A stretch of 64,000 nucleotides of DNA, from NCBI GenBank assembly GCA_017467905.1, contig JAFUKD010000007.1, positions 1 through 64,000 of the forward strand, given 5' to 3'. The notes under the pieces were generated by a model. The model did no database searches, was not told the origin of the DNA, and worked only from the letters and a program-made list of their open reading frames with translations. The translations under genes and the position numbers were made by a program. The DNA is from Phascolarctobacterium sp. Its GTDB lineage: Bacteria > Bacillota > Negativicutes > Acidaminococcales > Acidaminococcaceae. Position 1 is the stretch's first letter. Each line of letters opens with the position of its first letter. This document shows positions 52,643 to 62,181 of this stretch, one piece after another.

Positions 52643-55600
52643 TTTTACCCCTCAACAATTACAGGCGATTACAACTATTGATAATAATGTTGCTGTTAGT
52701 GCAGGAGCGGGCAGTGGTAAGACTCGTGTGTTAGTTGAACGCTTCCTACATATTTTAGAGCAGGGCAAAAAGGCTGGTAAGCACGTTAGCCCTAAGGAAA
52801 TTTTAGCCATCACCTTCACCCGTAAGGCAGCAGGAGAAATGAAAGAGCGTGTGCGTGCTTCTATGGAGGCAAAGCTGCCCAAAGATGTGGATGACTTTTG
52901 GAAGAAGCAGCTTGCAGAATTGCCAAGAGCGCAGATTACAACCATTCATGGTTTTTGTAATAGAGTATTGAAGGAAAATCCAGTGGAGCTCGGTCTGGAC
53001 CCTGCCTTCCAATTGGCAGAAGAGTTCGAGGGGGAAGAATATCTACAAAATTGTTTACTGGAGTTCGTTCGTCAGGGCTTGAAGCAAAAAAATGGGGAGC
53101 TGCTCCTCTTAACGGATGCTTATGGTATTAATGGTACTATAGGACAATTACAAAGCTTAGTTGGACAGCTGGAGGATATCCTTGCTTTTGGTAATCTGAC
53201 TACTGCTTATCAAGAGAGGCTGGATGGTGAGCCTGGGCGCAAGGCAAGGCTGTGCAGTTTAATTACGGAATTTGCCAAGCGTGATGATTTAGGCAAGACT
53301 AAAACTGCAGAAGCAGTTGCTCTGCTAAAAGAAAATTTACAGTCTGTTCTGGATGGTATCAATGAGGAAATCAGCAGCTTCACTGCTTATGATAGCTATC
53401 TGGGGGGATTGCGTAGCTCCGGCAAAATTAAGGAACAGCTGGAAGAAATCAGAAGCCTCAAGGCAGAGCTGTTGAATATTGCCGTAGATAGAGCTGCCCT
53501 ACCATTAGTTAGCGCTTGGGAAAAGGTACTGCAGGATTTTGCTGTCTATTATAGCGAATGTAAAAAGCGGGATGATTTCCTGACTTATGATGATTTGGAA
53601 GAATTGGCTTTACATTTGTTGCGTGATTATCCGCAGGTACGTCGTCAATATCAGGAAAGATACAGCTATTTAATGGTGGATGAGTTTCAGGATACCAATG
53701 ATAGGCAAAAGCAGCTGATTTACCTTTTATGTGGCGATGATGCCAACGCTTTGCAGGGGCGTAAGCTATTTGTGGTGGGCGATCCCAAGCAATCCATCTA
53801 TCGTTTCCGCGGAGCAGATGTAAGCGTTTTTGCTGAAGTGCGCCAAGGAATTAAAGAAAAAGGCGGAGCGGACATTACTTTGCCTGACAACTTCCGCACT
53901 GTTGATACAATCTTGGACGCCTGCAATGAAGTTTTTGAAAATTTGCTAGGGACGGATAAGAAGCGGGATGTCTATTTTGAAGCGCTCATTCCTCATAACC
54001 AGAGCGAGGTTAAACCTATTTTATTGCAGGTTCCCTATAATAAAGATACTAAGCCCATAGCTAGAGAGCTAGAGGCAATGGCTGTTGCTAAAAATATTCA
54101 ACAGCTGCATGCTGAGGGCAATTCTTATGGTGGCATGGCAATCTTGCTTAGTGCAATGACTGCTTGTGATACTATGACAGCAGCTTTGGAAGAAGCTCAG
54201 GTGCCTTATCAGGTCGTGGATGGTAAAGGGTTCTATGAACGTCAGGAGGTTTTGGATTTCCTGCACTTGCTAACTGTTTTACAAAATAGGCATCGTAGTT
54301 TGGAGCTGGCAGGAATTTTGCGTTCACCCTACTATGGTTTTGAAGATGGGCTTATTACTAAGCTTTTCCTGCGGGCAAATGAGGAAAAGCGTTGTTTGTG
54401 GGATGAACTGATGGCTACGAATGCAGGTATCTTCTTAAAACAACATGAGGAGAATATGAAGTATGCCCAAGAAACCTTGGGATACCTGCGTGAATGTGCT
54501 ACAGTTCTAGCTTTACCGGATCTTTTACAAAAAATAATGCAGACTTTGAATTTGGAGGCAGTGCTCTATTTACAGGAGAATGGTGCTGCCAAGCTTGCCA
54601 ATGTCAAAAAGCTCCTCCGTTTGGCACAGGAATATTGCAGCGTGAAACAGGGAAGCCTTACGAGTTGGTTGGAATATGTGGAGGCACTGCGTAAAGCACA
54701 GGTTCGGGAAACGGCTGCCAATCTCAATGTGGCAGATGCTGTCACCATTATGACGATTCATAAATCTAAGGGCTTGGAGTTTGATACAGTGTACCTGCCT
54801 ATGCTTGACAGACGTGGTGCAGCTGATAGGGATGTTGTGAAATTCCACAAGCAGTTAGGCTTGGGGGTTAAGGCTGTGCTTGACAATGGCGAGACAGAAG
54901 AAAGCAGTGTATTACAACAAATTAAGGCTGAGGATAAGCAGCTGCAAAAGGCAGAAAAGCAACGTCAGCTTTACGTTGCTATGACCAGAGCCAAAAGCAG
55001 ACTGGTTATGTCCGGTGCATTTAATGAAGAGAAAGAAAGTAGCGCAGATAATTGGTTCAATGATTTGCGTGAAATTTTAGCGGATAGCGATAAGGTGGAT
55101 AAGGTCGTTACCGGATATGACGAGGAGCCGGATTTAGAAGAAGAGGTTGAAGACGAGGATATTATGCCAGATGAAGCTATCGTCAAGCCTTTGGGAAATT
55201 ATGGCTTTACCGGAAGACAGCATTTTTCACCTACAGCCTTGCAAACCTACACCTATTGCCAACGACAATATTTTTATTACCAAGAGGGTATGCCTGCTAT
55301 CGAGCCGGAGAGTGAAAACGGAGATGGTGGCTTGCCACCCCATATTGTTGGCAGTATTATCCATAAGGCATTGGAGCTATATAATGGAAGGAATTTGGAA
55401 GCTGCCTTCGAAAAAGCAGTGGAAGAATTTGCAGAAGGAAACCTTGCCGGGGCAAGAAAGGCTAAGGAAATGCTTGCCCGCTATGTGGAAAGCGATTTGT
55501 ACAAAGACCTGCCCAATAATAAATTAAAAGAGCTGCGCTTTAGTTTGCCACTGGATGACCTGTTCATCAACGGTGTTATTGACTGCGTAGTAGAAACTGA

Positions 55601-55913
55601 TAATGGGTTGATTATTGTGGACTACAAAACAGGGCGACCTCCCCAAGCCGGTGAAGTGAAGATAGGTTATGCGTACCAGCTGGCGCTTTATAAATACGCC
55701 GCAGAAAAAATATTGGGGAAAAAGGTTGTGGAAGCTAAACTACACTTCCTGCAGGATTTAAGCCAGTGGAGCTTGCCCATGGATAGAAATCATCTGGCAG
55801 TTGCCCTTGCTCTGTGCAAGGACATTGGCAGTAAAGGAAAAGAGGAAGATTTTGCCTGCAGCCTTGCCAGCTGTAAGCATTGCCCTTATAATTATTTGTG
55901 TCCACAAAAATAA
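52635..55913 (+). CDS. addA: AddA helicase-nuclease subunit
   Basis: 1092-residue UvrD-like helicase with a C-terminal nuclease. Walker A AGAGSGKT (23-30), LAITFTRKAAGEMKERV, TIHGFCNRVL, LMVDEFQDTNDRQ (Walker B), VGDPKQSIYRFRGADV, TIMTIHKSKGLEF and VAMTRAKSRLVM are the helicase motifs in order. The end has FSPTALQTYTYCQRQYFY and the PD-(D/E)XK motif GVIDCVVETDNGLIIVDYKTG. AGGAGG at 52621-52626 lies inside the end of addB; ATG codons at 52632 and 52635 are both possible. It overlaps addB and is intact, so only AddB is affected by the frameshift. Confidence 0.94.
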   Translation: MSNFTPQQLQAITTIDNNVAVSAGAGSGKTRVLVERFLHILEQGKKAGKHVSPKEILAITFTRKAAGEMKERVRASMEAKLPKDVDDFWKKQLAELPRAQITTIHGFCNRVLKENPVELGLDPAFQLAEEFEGEEYLQNCLLEFVRQGLKQKNGELLLLTDAYGINGTIGQLQSLVGQLEDILAFGNLTTAYQERLDGEPGRKARLCSLITEFAKRDDLGKTKTAEAVALLKENLQSVLDGINEEISSFTAYDSYLGGLRSSGKIKEQLEEIRSLKAELLNIAVDRAALPLVSAWEKVLQDFAVYYSECKKRDDFLTYDDLEELALHLLRDYPQVRRQYQERYSYLMVDEFQDTNDRQKQLIYLLCGDDANALQGRKLFVVGDPKQSIYRFRGADVSVFAEVRQGIKEKGGADITLPDNFRTVDTILDACNEVFENLLGTDKKRDVYFEALIPHNQSEVKPILLQVPYNKDTKPIARELEAMAVAKNIQQLHAEGNSYGGMAILLSAMTACDTMTAALEEAQVPYQVVDGKGFYERQEVLDFLHLLTVLQNRHRSLELAGILRSPYYGFEDGLITKLFLRANEEKRCLWDELMATNAGIFLKQHEENMKYAQETLGYLRECATVLALPDLLQKIMQTLNLEAVLYLQENGAAKLANVKKLLRLAQEYCSVKQGSLTSWLEYVEALRKAQVRETAANLNVADAVTIMTIHKSKGLEFDTVYLPMLDRRGAADRDVVKFHKQLGLGVKAVLDNGETEESSVLQQIKAEDKQLQKAEKQRQLYVAMTRAKSRLVMSGAFNEEKESSADNWFNDLREILADSDKVDKVVTGYDEEPDLEEEVEDEDIMPDEAIVKPLGNYGFTGRQHFSPTALQTYTYCQRQYFYYQEGMPAIEPESENGDGGLPPHIVGSIIHKALELYNGRNLEAAFEKAVEEFAEGNLAGARKAKEMLARYVESDLYKDLPNNKLKELRFSLPLDDLFINGVIDCVVETDNGLIIVDYKTGRPPQAGEVKIGYAYQLALYKYAAEKILGKKVVEAKLHFLQDLSQWSLPMDRNHLAVALALCKDIGSKGKEEDFACSLASCKHCPYNYLCPQK

Positions 55914-55928
55914 AGTGAGGGATTTGTC

Positions 55929-56120
55929 ATGGAAAAATTAGAAATGTGGGATTACATTGCCATTGGTACCATCCTGTTCAGCGCTTGGATGGCGGTTTAT
56001 GGTTTAAGGATATGTCGTGCGGCCAACAAGGAAGGCTTTAACGAAAGGAATTTGCGTAACAGAATTTGGGGAGCGGCGGCTGCCTCCTTCCTGTATCTGC
56101 TCATCCGTTTCGTTGCTTGA
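55929..56120 (+). CDS. Small membrane protein
   Basis: 63-residue protein with two hydrophobic segments (about 9-27 and 48-61) separated by a basic loop ANKEGFNERNLRNR. Not recognised. GTGAGGG precedes the ATG, and it starts 15 bases after addA, so it may be co-transcribed with it. Confidence 0.6.
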   Translation: MEKLEMWDYIAIGTILFSAWMAVYGLRICRAANKEGFNERNLRNRIWGAAAASFLYLLIRFVA

Positions 56121-56167
56121 AGAAGGTTTAAACGCCAACCATGTTTGCGGCGTTGGCTAAAGATATA

Positions 56168-56195
56168 TTGAAATCTACATAAAAAATGTTATAAT
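56168..56195 (+). promoter_or_regulatory. Promoter of the riboflavin operon
   Basis: TTGAAA at 56168-56173, 16-base spacer, TATAAT at 56190-56195, just upstream of the FMN aptamer. Confidence 0.75.
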
Positions 56196-56217
56196 AGGAC
56201 GTAGCTAAATACAGTAA

Positions 56218-56324
56218 CCTTTGGGGCGGGGTGAGATTCCCCACCGGCGGTGATAGTCCGCGAGCCTTTGGGCACGAACCGGTGTGATTCCGGTACCGAC
56301 AGTTAAAGTCTGGATGCGAAAAGG
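56218..56324 (+). ncRNA. FMN riboswitch (RFN element)
   Basis: All conserved RFN blocks occur in order: CCTTT-GGGGCGGGGTGAGATTCC, CACCGGCGGTGATAGTCCGCGAGCC (quoted by blocks), CCGGTGTGATTCCGGTACCGACAGT, AAAGTCTGGATG and the closing AAAGG. Binding of FMN would favour the terminator downstream and turn off ribDEBAH. (Blocks are split at GGCGG and GATTCC.). Confidence 0.96.
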
Positions 56325-56341
56325 AAGTGTACGTTTTTTGC

Positions 56342-56380
56342 GCGCGAGTGGGCCCTGAGGCATGCTCGCGCTTTCTTTTA
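56342..56380 (+). terminator. Expression-platform terminator of the FMN riboswitch
   Basis: Stem GCGCGAG / CTCGCGC (56342-56348, 56365-56371) with a partly paired interior and a TTTCTTTT tail. Confidence 0.8.
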
Positions 56381-56382
56381 TA

Positions 56383-56503
56383 AAATTCGTTATAAGCGCT
56401 GTTATGCTTTGTCGCAACTCGTTTGCTTGCTCGACGTACACTTAGTACGCCTTCGCGGCACAAGCCTCATTGCTTCGCGCCTTCCAGCACTTCTAACGAA
56501 TTT
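56383..56503. repeat. About 120-bp interspersed repeat, copy A (upstream of ribD)
   Basis: Terminal inverted repeats AAATTCGTTATAAGCGCTG and CAGCACTTCTAACGAATTT match at 16 of 19 positions when inverted. The centre has CGTAC-ACTTA-GTACG and TTTGTCGCAACTCGTTTGCT. A related copy follows ribH (59997-60115). No coding potential; MITE-like or a structured RNA segment. Together with the riboswitch and its terminator it fills the gap 56121-56523. Confidence 0.65.
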
Positions 56504-56523
56504 GACGGGAGATGCATTACAAT

Positions 56524-57627
56524 ATGGAATTTACTCAACACGAAATATATATGCGCCGTGCCTTGGAGCTTGCTCAAATGGCGGAAGGCAATACTAGTCC
56601 CAACCCCATGGTTGGTTGTGTCATCGTTGATGATGAGGGTGAAATTGTAGGCGAGGGCTACCACCAAAAGGCAGGTGAGCCTCATGCAGAGGTCAACGCT
56701 TTGAAGGATGCAGGTAGTGCGGCGAAGGGCTGTACTGCCTACGTTACCTTGGAGCCTTGTTCTCACTTTGGCAGGACTGGACCCTGCTGCGTAGCTTTGG
56801 CAAAGGCAGGCATCAAAAAAGTTGTAGTTGCCTGCAGTGACCCGAACCCAAAAGTTGCAGGCAGGGGCTTGGAATACCTGCGCCTGCAAAATATTGAAGT
56901 TATCACCGGCGTGTGCGAAGAGGAAGCCTTGCGCCTGAACGAAAAGTTCTTCTGCTGGATTACCAAGCAGCGCCCCTTCATCAGCTTAAAATACGCAATG
57001 ACTTTGGATGGAAAGATTGCTTCCCACACCCGCGACAGCAAGTGGATTACGGGAGAAGAGGCGCGTACCTACGCACATCTTCTGCGTAAACAGCACGATG
57101 CTATTTTAGTTGGCATTGGTACTGTTCTGGAAGATGACCCGGAGCTGACAACTCGCATGGTTAAGGGCAAGAACCCCATCCGTATTGTACTGGACAGTCA
57201 CTTGCGCGTGTCCTTGATGTCCGCAGTGTTGAACGCTGCTGCTGAAACCATTGTGGTTACCGGTTTGGAGTCAGATGCCATTAAGGGAGAGGCTATTGCT
57301 GCTCTGCCAAACGTGGAGCTTATCCGCTTGCCCTTGGAAGATGGCAAGATACCTTTAGAGCTATTGATTATCCAGCTGGCAAACCGTAACATTACCAGCC
57401 TTTTAGTAGAAGGTGGTAGTGAGGTGCATGGTGCCTTTAAGGATGCAGGCTTGGCAGATAGAGTTTATGGCTTTATCGCGCCCAAGGTTGTTGGTGGCAA
57501 AAAGGCTTTAACTCCCATTGGCGGCGAAGGCAGTGCCACCATTGACGAAGGCTGGCAGTTAGAAGAAGTAGAATACCAAGTGCTTGGTCAGGATATTTTG
57601 ATTACAGGTAAAATTAAGGAGGCTTAA
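56524..57627 (+). CDS. ribD: Bifunctional riboflavin deaminase-reductase
   Basis: 367 residues. N-terminal cytidine-deaminase-like domain with zinc site HAEVNAL and PCSHFGRTGPCC; C-terminal reductase domain from about 145 (RPFISLKYAMTLDGKIA, LVGIGTVLEDDPELTTR, LVEGGSEVHGAF). It performs the second and third steps from GTP toward riboflavin. The start is uncertain: ATG 56512 touches GGGAG, while ATG 56524 is 12 bases from it and matches the family start (MEFTQHEIYMRRAL). First gene of the FMN-controlled operon. Confidence 0.94.
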   Translation: MEFTQHEIYMRRALELAQMAEGNTSPNPMVGCVIVDDEGEIVGEGYHQKAGEPHAEVNALKDAGSAAKGCTAYVTLEPCSHFGRTGPCCVALAKAGIKKVVVACSDPNPKVAGRGLEYLRLQNIEVITGVCEEEALRLNEKFFCWITKQRPFISLKYAMTLDGKIASHTRDSKWITGEEARTYAHLLRKQHDAILVGIGTVLEDDPELTTRMVKGKNPIRIVLDSHLRVSLMSAVLNAAAETIVVTGLESDAIKGEAIAALPNVELIRLPLEDGKIPLELLIIQLANRNITSLLVEGGSEVHGAFKDAGLADRVYGFIAPKVVGGKKALTPIGGEGSATIDEGWQLEEVEYQVLGQDILITGKIKEA

Positions 57628-57628
57628 A

Positions 57629-58279
57629 ATGTTTACAGGCCTTGTGGCAGAACTGGGAACAGTGCAGAATTTAGCTCGTCAGGGCGAATCCTATCACTTA
57701 ACAGTTACTGCCAAAAAAGTTATGCAAAATTTAAAGATAGGCGATAGCGTTGCAGTCAATGGTGCGTGCCTTACTGTTGTGGAAATGACAGAGGGCAGCT
57801 TCACTGCGGACGTAATGCCCGAAACGGTGCGCCTGACAAATATTGGCAGCCTGCGTGGGGGCGATAGAGTGAACCTGGAGAGAACTCTGCGCTTGTGTGA
57901 CGGTTTGGATGGGCATATTGTTAGCGGTCACGTGGAAGGCTTGGGTACAATCCTTAGCCAACGCCCGGAAGGCATTGCCGTTGTGGTGACTGTGAGCGCA
58001 GAGCCGAAGCTTTTAAAATATATTTTGCCCAAGGGCAGCATTGCCATTGATGGCATTAGCTTGACTGTTACCCAAGTTACGGACAGCAGCTTTTCCGTTT
58101 CCCTCATTCCCCACACCGCTAAGGAAACTACTTTAGGCTTTAAAACGGTGGGAGACAGGGTGAACTTAGAAACAGATATAATTGGAAAATACGTTGAGCG
58201 TATGCTGGGCTTTCATACGAAGGAAAACCAGGAGCTTACGCTGGATAAGAATATATTGATGGAAAATGGTTTTATCTGA
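57629..58279 (+). CDS. ribE: Riboflavin synthase, alpha subunit
   Basis: 216-residue enzyme that dismutates two lumazine molecules into riboflavin. It consists of two similar barrel halves: MFTGLVAELGTV...DSVAVNGACLTV and the repeat VSGHVEGLGTI...GSIAIDGISLTVTQV. AAGGAGG precedes the ATG. It starts two bases after the ribD stop. Confidence 0.96.
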   Translation: MFTGLVAELGTVQNLARQGESYHLTVTAKKVMQNLKIGDSVAVNGACLTVVEMTEGSFTADVMPETVRLTNIGSLRGGDRVNLERTLRLCDGLDGHIVSGHVEGLGTILSQRPEGIAVVVTVSAEPKLLKYILPKGSIAIDGISLTVTQVTDSSFSVSLIPHTAKETTLGFKTVGDRVNLETDIIGKYVERMLGFHTKENQELTLDKNILMENGFI

Positions 58280-58294
58280 GGAGGACAGTATAAT

Positions 58295-59521
58295 ATGGAA
58301 GAAAATTTTAAGTACAATACCATTGAAGAAGCCATTGCAGCCATTAAGGAAGGCAGAATGGTATTGGTAACTGATGATGAGGACCGCGAAAACGAAGGCG
58401 ATTTGATTATGGCGGCAGAGCTGTGTACCCCGGAAGCTATTAACTTTATGGCGAAGGAAGCGCGCGGTCTTATCTGCATGCCTGCTGCCGGAGAGATTAT
58501 GGATAAGCTGCAGCTTGGTGCTATGGTTAGCAAGAATACTGACAACCACGAAACTGCCTTCTCTGTTTCCATTGACCACGTGGATACTACCACTGGCATT
58601 TCTGCTTACGAGCGTGCCTATACCATGCAAAAATGTGCTGACGAGGGCGCTCAACCCGGAGATTTTCGTCGTCCCGGTCATGTGTTCCCGCTGCGTGCCC
58701 GTGAGGGTGGCGTGCTGGTACGCACCGGTCATACGGAAGCAACTGTTGATTTGTGCAAGCTGGCAGGCTTGAAGCCCGTAGGTATTTGCGTAGAAATTAT
58801 GGGTGATGACGGTCATATGATGCGCACTCCCGATTTGGCGGAGTTTGCTAAAAAGCATAATTTGGTTTTCGTAACCGTTGCAGATTTAGTAGCTTACCGC
58901 AAAAATCACGAGAAGATGGTACACCGTGTGGCAGAAGCTGCCCTGCCCAGCAAGTATGGTCAGTTCAGAATTATCGCCTACGAAAATGATTTGGATGATT
59001 TGTGCCACGTTGCCATTGTCAAGGGTGAAATTGCCGGCAAGGAAAATGTCTTGGTACGCGTGCATTCTGAGTGCTTGACCGGTGATGCACTGGGTAGCTT
59101 GCGCTGTGACTGTGGTGACCAGCTTGGCAATGCTTTGCGTATGATTGAGAAGGAAGGCTGTGGCGCAGTAATCTATATGCGTCAGGAAGGTCGTGGCATT
59201 GGTCTTGCCAACAAGATTAGAGCCTATGCTCTTCAAGACCAAGGCTTGGACACCGTAGAGGCTAACGTACAATTAGGCTTTGCTCCTGACCTGCGCGATT
59301 ATGGCTTGGGTGCGCAAATCCTTGGGGATTTAGGCTTGAGCAGTATTCGCCTGATAACTAATAACCCTGCCAAACGCATTGGCCTTTCCGGTTACGGTAT
59401 TACCATTACGGAACGTGTACCCCTGGTAATTGAAGCTAATAAATATAATGAGTTCTATTTAGACGTTAAGGAAGAAAAAATGGGACACCAATTGCACTGC
59501 GATTGCGGTTGTCACAAATAA
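58295..59521 (+). CDS. ribBA: Bifunctional DHBP synthase / GTP cyclohydrolase II
   Basis: 408 residues. Residues 1-205 are 3,4-dihydroxy-2-butanone-4-phosphate synthase ([27 protein letters not shown]); the rest is GTP cyclohydrolase II ([24 protein letters not shown] with zinc Cys, [10 protein letters not shown]). Both precursors of the lumazine are made by this one protein. The C-terminus ends in HCDCGCHK, an extra Cys/His-rich tail. GGAGGA precedes the ATG. Confidence 0.96.
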   Translation: MEENFKYNTIEEAIAAIKEGRMVLVTDDEDRENEGDLIMAAELCTPEAINFMAKEARGLICMPAAGEIMDKLQLGAMVSKNTDNHETAFSVSIDHVDTTTGISAYERAYTMQKCADEGAQPGDFRRPGHVFPLRAREGGVLVRTGHTEATVDLCKLAGLKPVGICVEIMGDDGHMMRTPDLAEFAKKHNLVFVTVADLVAYRKNHEKMVHRVAEAALPSKYGQFRIIAYENDLDDLCHVAIVKGEIAGKENVLVRVHSECLTGDALGSLRCDCGDQLGNALRMIEKEGCGAVIYMRQEGRGIGLANKIRAYALQDQGLDTVEANVQLGFAPDLRDYGLGAQILGDLGLSSIRLITNNPAKRIGLSGYGITITERVPLVIEANKYNEFYLDVKEEKMGHQLHCDCGCHK

Positions 59522-59533
59522 GGAGGATATATA

Positions 59534-59995
59534 ATGAAGGTTTTAGAAGGTAAATTAACAGCAAAAGGTATGAAAGTAGCTATCGTTGTAGCTCGTTTTA
59601 ATGAATTTATCACCAGCAAGCTGATGAGCGGCGCAGTTGACTGCCTTGTTCGTCATGAAGCAGCAGACGAGGACATTACCATTGTATGGGTTCCCGGTGC
59701 TTTCGAGGTTCCCCTTGCAGCGAAAAAGCTTGCTGCTACCGGCAAGTATGATGCAATCATCTGCTTGGGTGCAGTAATCCGTGGTGCTACTCCGCATTTT
59801 GATTATGTTTGCGCAGAAGCATCCAAGGGTATTGCTCATGTAAGCATGGAATACGGTTTGCCCGTTGCCTTCGGGATCCTGACCACTGAAAACATCCAAC
59901 AAGCTGTGGAGCGTGCAGGTACTAAGGCTGGCAATAAGGGTGTGGATGCGGCGATGACTGTTATCGAGATGCATAATCTGTTCAAAAACATCTAA
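59534..59995 (+). CDS. ribH: 6,7-dimethyl-8-ribityllumazine synthase
   Basis: 153-residue enzyme that joins the two precursors; forms icosahedral or pentameric shells. Motifs: [53 protein letters not shown] with the catalytic His, and [24 protein letters not shown] precedes the ATG. Last gene of the rib operon; an interspersed repeat begins right after the stop. Confidence 0.96.
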   Translation: MKVLEGKLTAKGMKVAIVVARFNEFITSKLMSGAVDCLVRHEAADEDITIVWVPGAFEVPLAAKKLAATGKYDAIICLGAVIRGATPHFDYVCAEASKGIAHVSMEYGLPVAFGILTTENIQQAVERAGTKAGNKGVDAAMTVIEMHNLFKNI

Positions 59996-59996
59996 G

Positions 59997-60115
59997 AATT
60001 TGACATAAGTACCTTTATGATTTGTCGCAGCTTGCTTGTTTGCTTGACGTACTATTAGTACGCCGTCGCCTCACAATCTTGTTGCGCCTAGTTATACAGC
60101 ACTTCTGACAATTTT
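59997..60115. repeat. About 120-bp interspersed repeat, copy B (downstream of ribH)
   Basis: Same organisation as copy A: ends AATTTGACATAAGT and CAGCACTTCTGACAATTT, centre CTTGACGTACTATTAGTACG and TTTGTCGCAGCTTGCTTG. It fills most of the 217-base gap between ribH and hslO and may act as transcript end. Confidence 0.6.
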
Positions 60116-60164
60116 CTAGATATTTTTACATCGTTGAATTTACTTTTATTTTTAATTATAGAGA

Positions 60165-60207
60165 GGCTCTCTCTTGAGGGAGCTGTCACCATAGGTGACT
60201 GAGGGAG
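60165..60207 (+). repeat. Double-hairpin interspersed repeat, copy 3
   Basis: AGGCTCTCTC-TT-GAGGGAGCT, then GTCACC-ATA-GGTGAC and TGAGGGAG. As with copy 1, the GAGGGAG tail lies where the ribosome site of the next gene (hslO, ATG 60213) is needed. Confidence 0.7.
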
Positions 60208-60212
60208 TAAAT

Positions 60213-61073
60213 ATGGAACAAGATATTTTGACGAAGGGTACAGTTCCCGGCGTGCGTATCTACGCTCTGCGTACTACTAATTTGGTACGTGAGGCTGCCA
60301 AGCAGCACAGCTGCTCTCACTTGGCAAGTGCTGCCTTGGGCAGAGCAATGAATGGCGCACTTCTGTTGGCTGCTACCATGAAAGATAATGAACGTGTTAC
60401 CCTGCGCTTTAAGGGTGATGGACCCATTGGCGAGGTTGTTGCCGACGCTGAGGGCAATCATGTGCGTGGTTATGTAGAAAACCCTGACGTTTTCCTTCCA
60501 TTAAAAGATGGTAAGCTGGATGTGGGTGGTGCCATTGGCAGTGGTAATATTATTGTTACCCGTTACCTGCAAAACGCAGAACCCTTTACCGGTTACTGCG
60601 AGCTGGAAGATGGCGAGATTGCCAGCGACCTTACCAAATACCTTTATGTTTCCGAGCAGACTCCTGCTTCCGTAGCCTTAGGCGTTCTTGTTGACAAGGA
60701 AGGCGAGGTTACTGCGGCAGGTGGCTACTTCATTCAGGCAATGCCCGGCTGTGAAGAAGAGGTTTTGGAAAAGCTGGAACACAATGTAAATTTCATGCCC
60801 TATGTTACCCAGCTTCTGGAAATTGGTTTCAGTACAGAAAAAATGATTCAAATCATTGGCAGGGATTTGGAAGTTGATATTAAAGAAAGTGTGCCTGTGG
60901 AATTTAAATGTCGTTGCAGTCGTGAGCGTATCGAAAGCGCACTGCTTTCTTTGGACAAGGCAGCCTTGGAGGAAATTAGCCAGGATGAAATTACCGAAGC
61001 TCATTGCCAGTTCTGTAACACTACTTATAAATTTACTGCTGACGAGATAAAATCTTTGCTAAACCACAAATAA
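60213..61073 (+). CDS. hslO: Redox-regulated chaperone Hsp33
   Basis: 286-residue cytoplasmic holdase activated by oxidation. The N-terminal two thirds match Hsp33 (TNLVREAAKQHSCSHLASAALGRAM, LRFKGDGPIGEVVADAEG), and the zinc switch at the C-terminus has CRCSRERIESALLSL (CxC) and HCQFCNTTY (CxxC), the four redox cysteines. ATG 60213 uses the tail of an interspersed repeat as ribosome site. Confidence 0.95.
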   Translation: MEQDILTKGTVPGVRIYALRTTNLVREAAKQHSCSHLASAALGRAMNGALLLAATMKDNERVTLRFKGDGPIGEVVADAEGNHVRGYVENPDVFLPLKDGKLDVGGAIGSGNIIVTRYLQNAEPFTGYCELEDGEIASDLTKYLYVSEQTPASVALGVLVDKEGEVTAAGGYFIQAMPGCEEEVLEKLEHNVNFMPYVTQLLEIGFSTEKMIQIIGRDLEVDIKESVPVEFKCRCSRERIESALLSLDKAALEEISQDEITEAHCQFCNTTYKFTADEIKSLLNHK

Positions 61074-61077
61074 GCGA

Positions 61078-61106
61078 TTGACGAAACAAACTATCGTTTG
61101 TATAAT
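61078..61106 (+). promoter_or_regulatory. recA promoter with LexA-type operator
   Basis: TTGACG at 61078-61083, 17-base spacer, TATAAT at 61101-61106. The palindrome ACAAAC-TATC-GTTTGT (61086-61101) fills the spacer; its CAAAC-N4-GTTTG core resembles the Firmicute SOS box (CGAAC-N4-GTTCG). This placement would block RNA polymerase when LexA is bound. Confidence 0.7.
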
Positions 61107-61146
61107 AAGGTTAAGCAGTTAAGATTAAAAGTCAGGAGGACTTGTG

Positions 61147-62181
61147 ATGGATACAGATAAAAGTAGAGCATTAGACGCTGCGCTGCGTCAAATTGAAAGA
61201 GATTTTGGTAAGGGTTCCATTATGCGCTTGGGTGAAGCCAGCGCGAAGATGAACATCGAAGTAATCCCTACCGGTGCTTTGTCCTTGGACATTGCCTTGG
61301 GTGTGGGTGGTATTCCTCGCGGACGTGTAATTGAAATTTACGGTCCTGAATCTTCCGGTAAAACTACTGTTGCCCTGCACATGATTGCAGAAGCACAAAA
61401 AATGGGCGGCTATGCAGCCTTCATTGATGCTGAACACGCTCTGGACCCGGAATATGCGCGTAAGCTGGGTGTTGATGTAGATAATCTTTTAATTTCTCAA
61501 CCGGATAATGGCGAGCAGGCATTGGAAATTGCTGATGCCCTTGTGCGTAGTGGCGCCATTGATATTATTGTTATCGACTCCGTTGCGGCACTGGTACCTC
61601 GTGCAGAAATCGAAGGCGAAATGGGCGATTCCCACGTTGGCTTGCAGGCTCGTCTGATGAGTCAGGCTTTGCGTAAGCTGACCGGCTTGATTGCGAAATC
61701 CAAATGCGCGACTGTTTTCATTAACCAAATCCGTGAAAAGGTTGGCGTTATGTTTGGCAATCCGGAAACTACTACCGGTGGTCGTGCGTTGAAGTTCTAT
61801 TCTACCATTCGTATTGATGTACGTCGCGTAGACACCTTGAAGAATGGCAATGATATGATTGGCAGTCGTACCCGTGTGAAAATTGTTAAGAATAAAATTG
61901 CTCCTCCCTTTAAGCAAGCAGAGTTTGATATTATGTATGGCGAAGGTATTTCCCATGAAGGCTGCTTGGTAGATTTAGGCGCTGAGCTGGAAATTATCAA
62001 TAAAAGTGGCGCTTGGTATTCCTATGGTGATGTGCGTCTGGGACAGGGTAAGGAAAAGGTTAAAGACTTCCTGCGTGAAAACGCAGAGCTGGCTAAGGAG
62101 ATTGAAACCAAGATTCGTAATGCAACCATTGCTAAGCTTGGCGCTGATGCAGGCGAGGATGCTGTAAACGATGCAGACTAA
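61147..62181 (+). CDS. recA: Recombinase RecA
   Basis: 344-residue DNA strand-exchange protein and SOS co-protease. Walker [10 protein letters not shown] (66-74), [38 protein letters not shown] (Walker B and loop L1), [20 protein letters not shown] (loop L2) and [12 protein letters not shown] are all present; the C-terminus is acidic. AGGAGGA at 61134 supports ATG 61147; a GTG at 61144 is an alternative. It overlaps recX by eleven bases. Confidence 0.98.
   Translation: MDTDKSRALDAALRQIERDFGKGSIMRLGEASAKMNIEVIPTGALSLDIALGVGGIPRGRVIEIYGPESSGKTTVALHMIAEAQKMGGYAAFIDAEHALDPEYARKLGVDVDNLLISQPDNGEQALEIADALVRSGAIDIIVIDSVAALVPRAEIEGEMGDSHVGLQARLMSQALRKLTGLIAKSKCATVFINQIREKVGVMFGNPETTTGGRALKFYSTIRIDVRRVDTLKNGNDMIGSRTRVKIVKNKIAPPFKQAEFDIMYGEGISHEGCLVDLGAELEIINKSGAWYSYGDVRLGQGKEKVKDFLRENAELAKEIETKIRNATIAKLGADAGEDAVNDAD

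Noticed and set aside
55929-56120. Small membrane protein as a toxin of a type I system
   Set aside because: It lies in line after addA with a ribosome site and shows no antisense RNA promoter; the two-helix shape alone is weak evidence.
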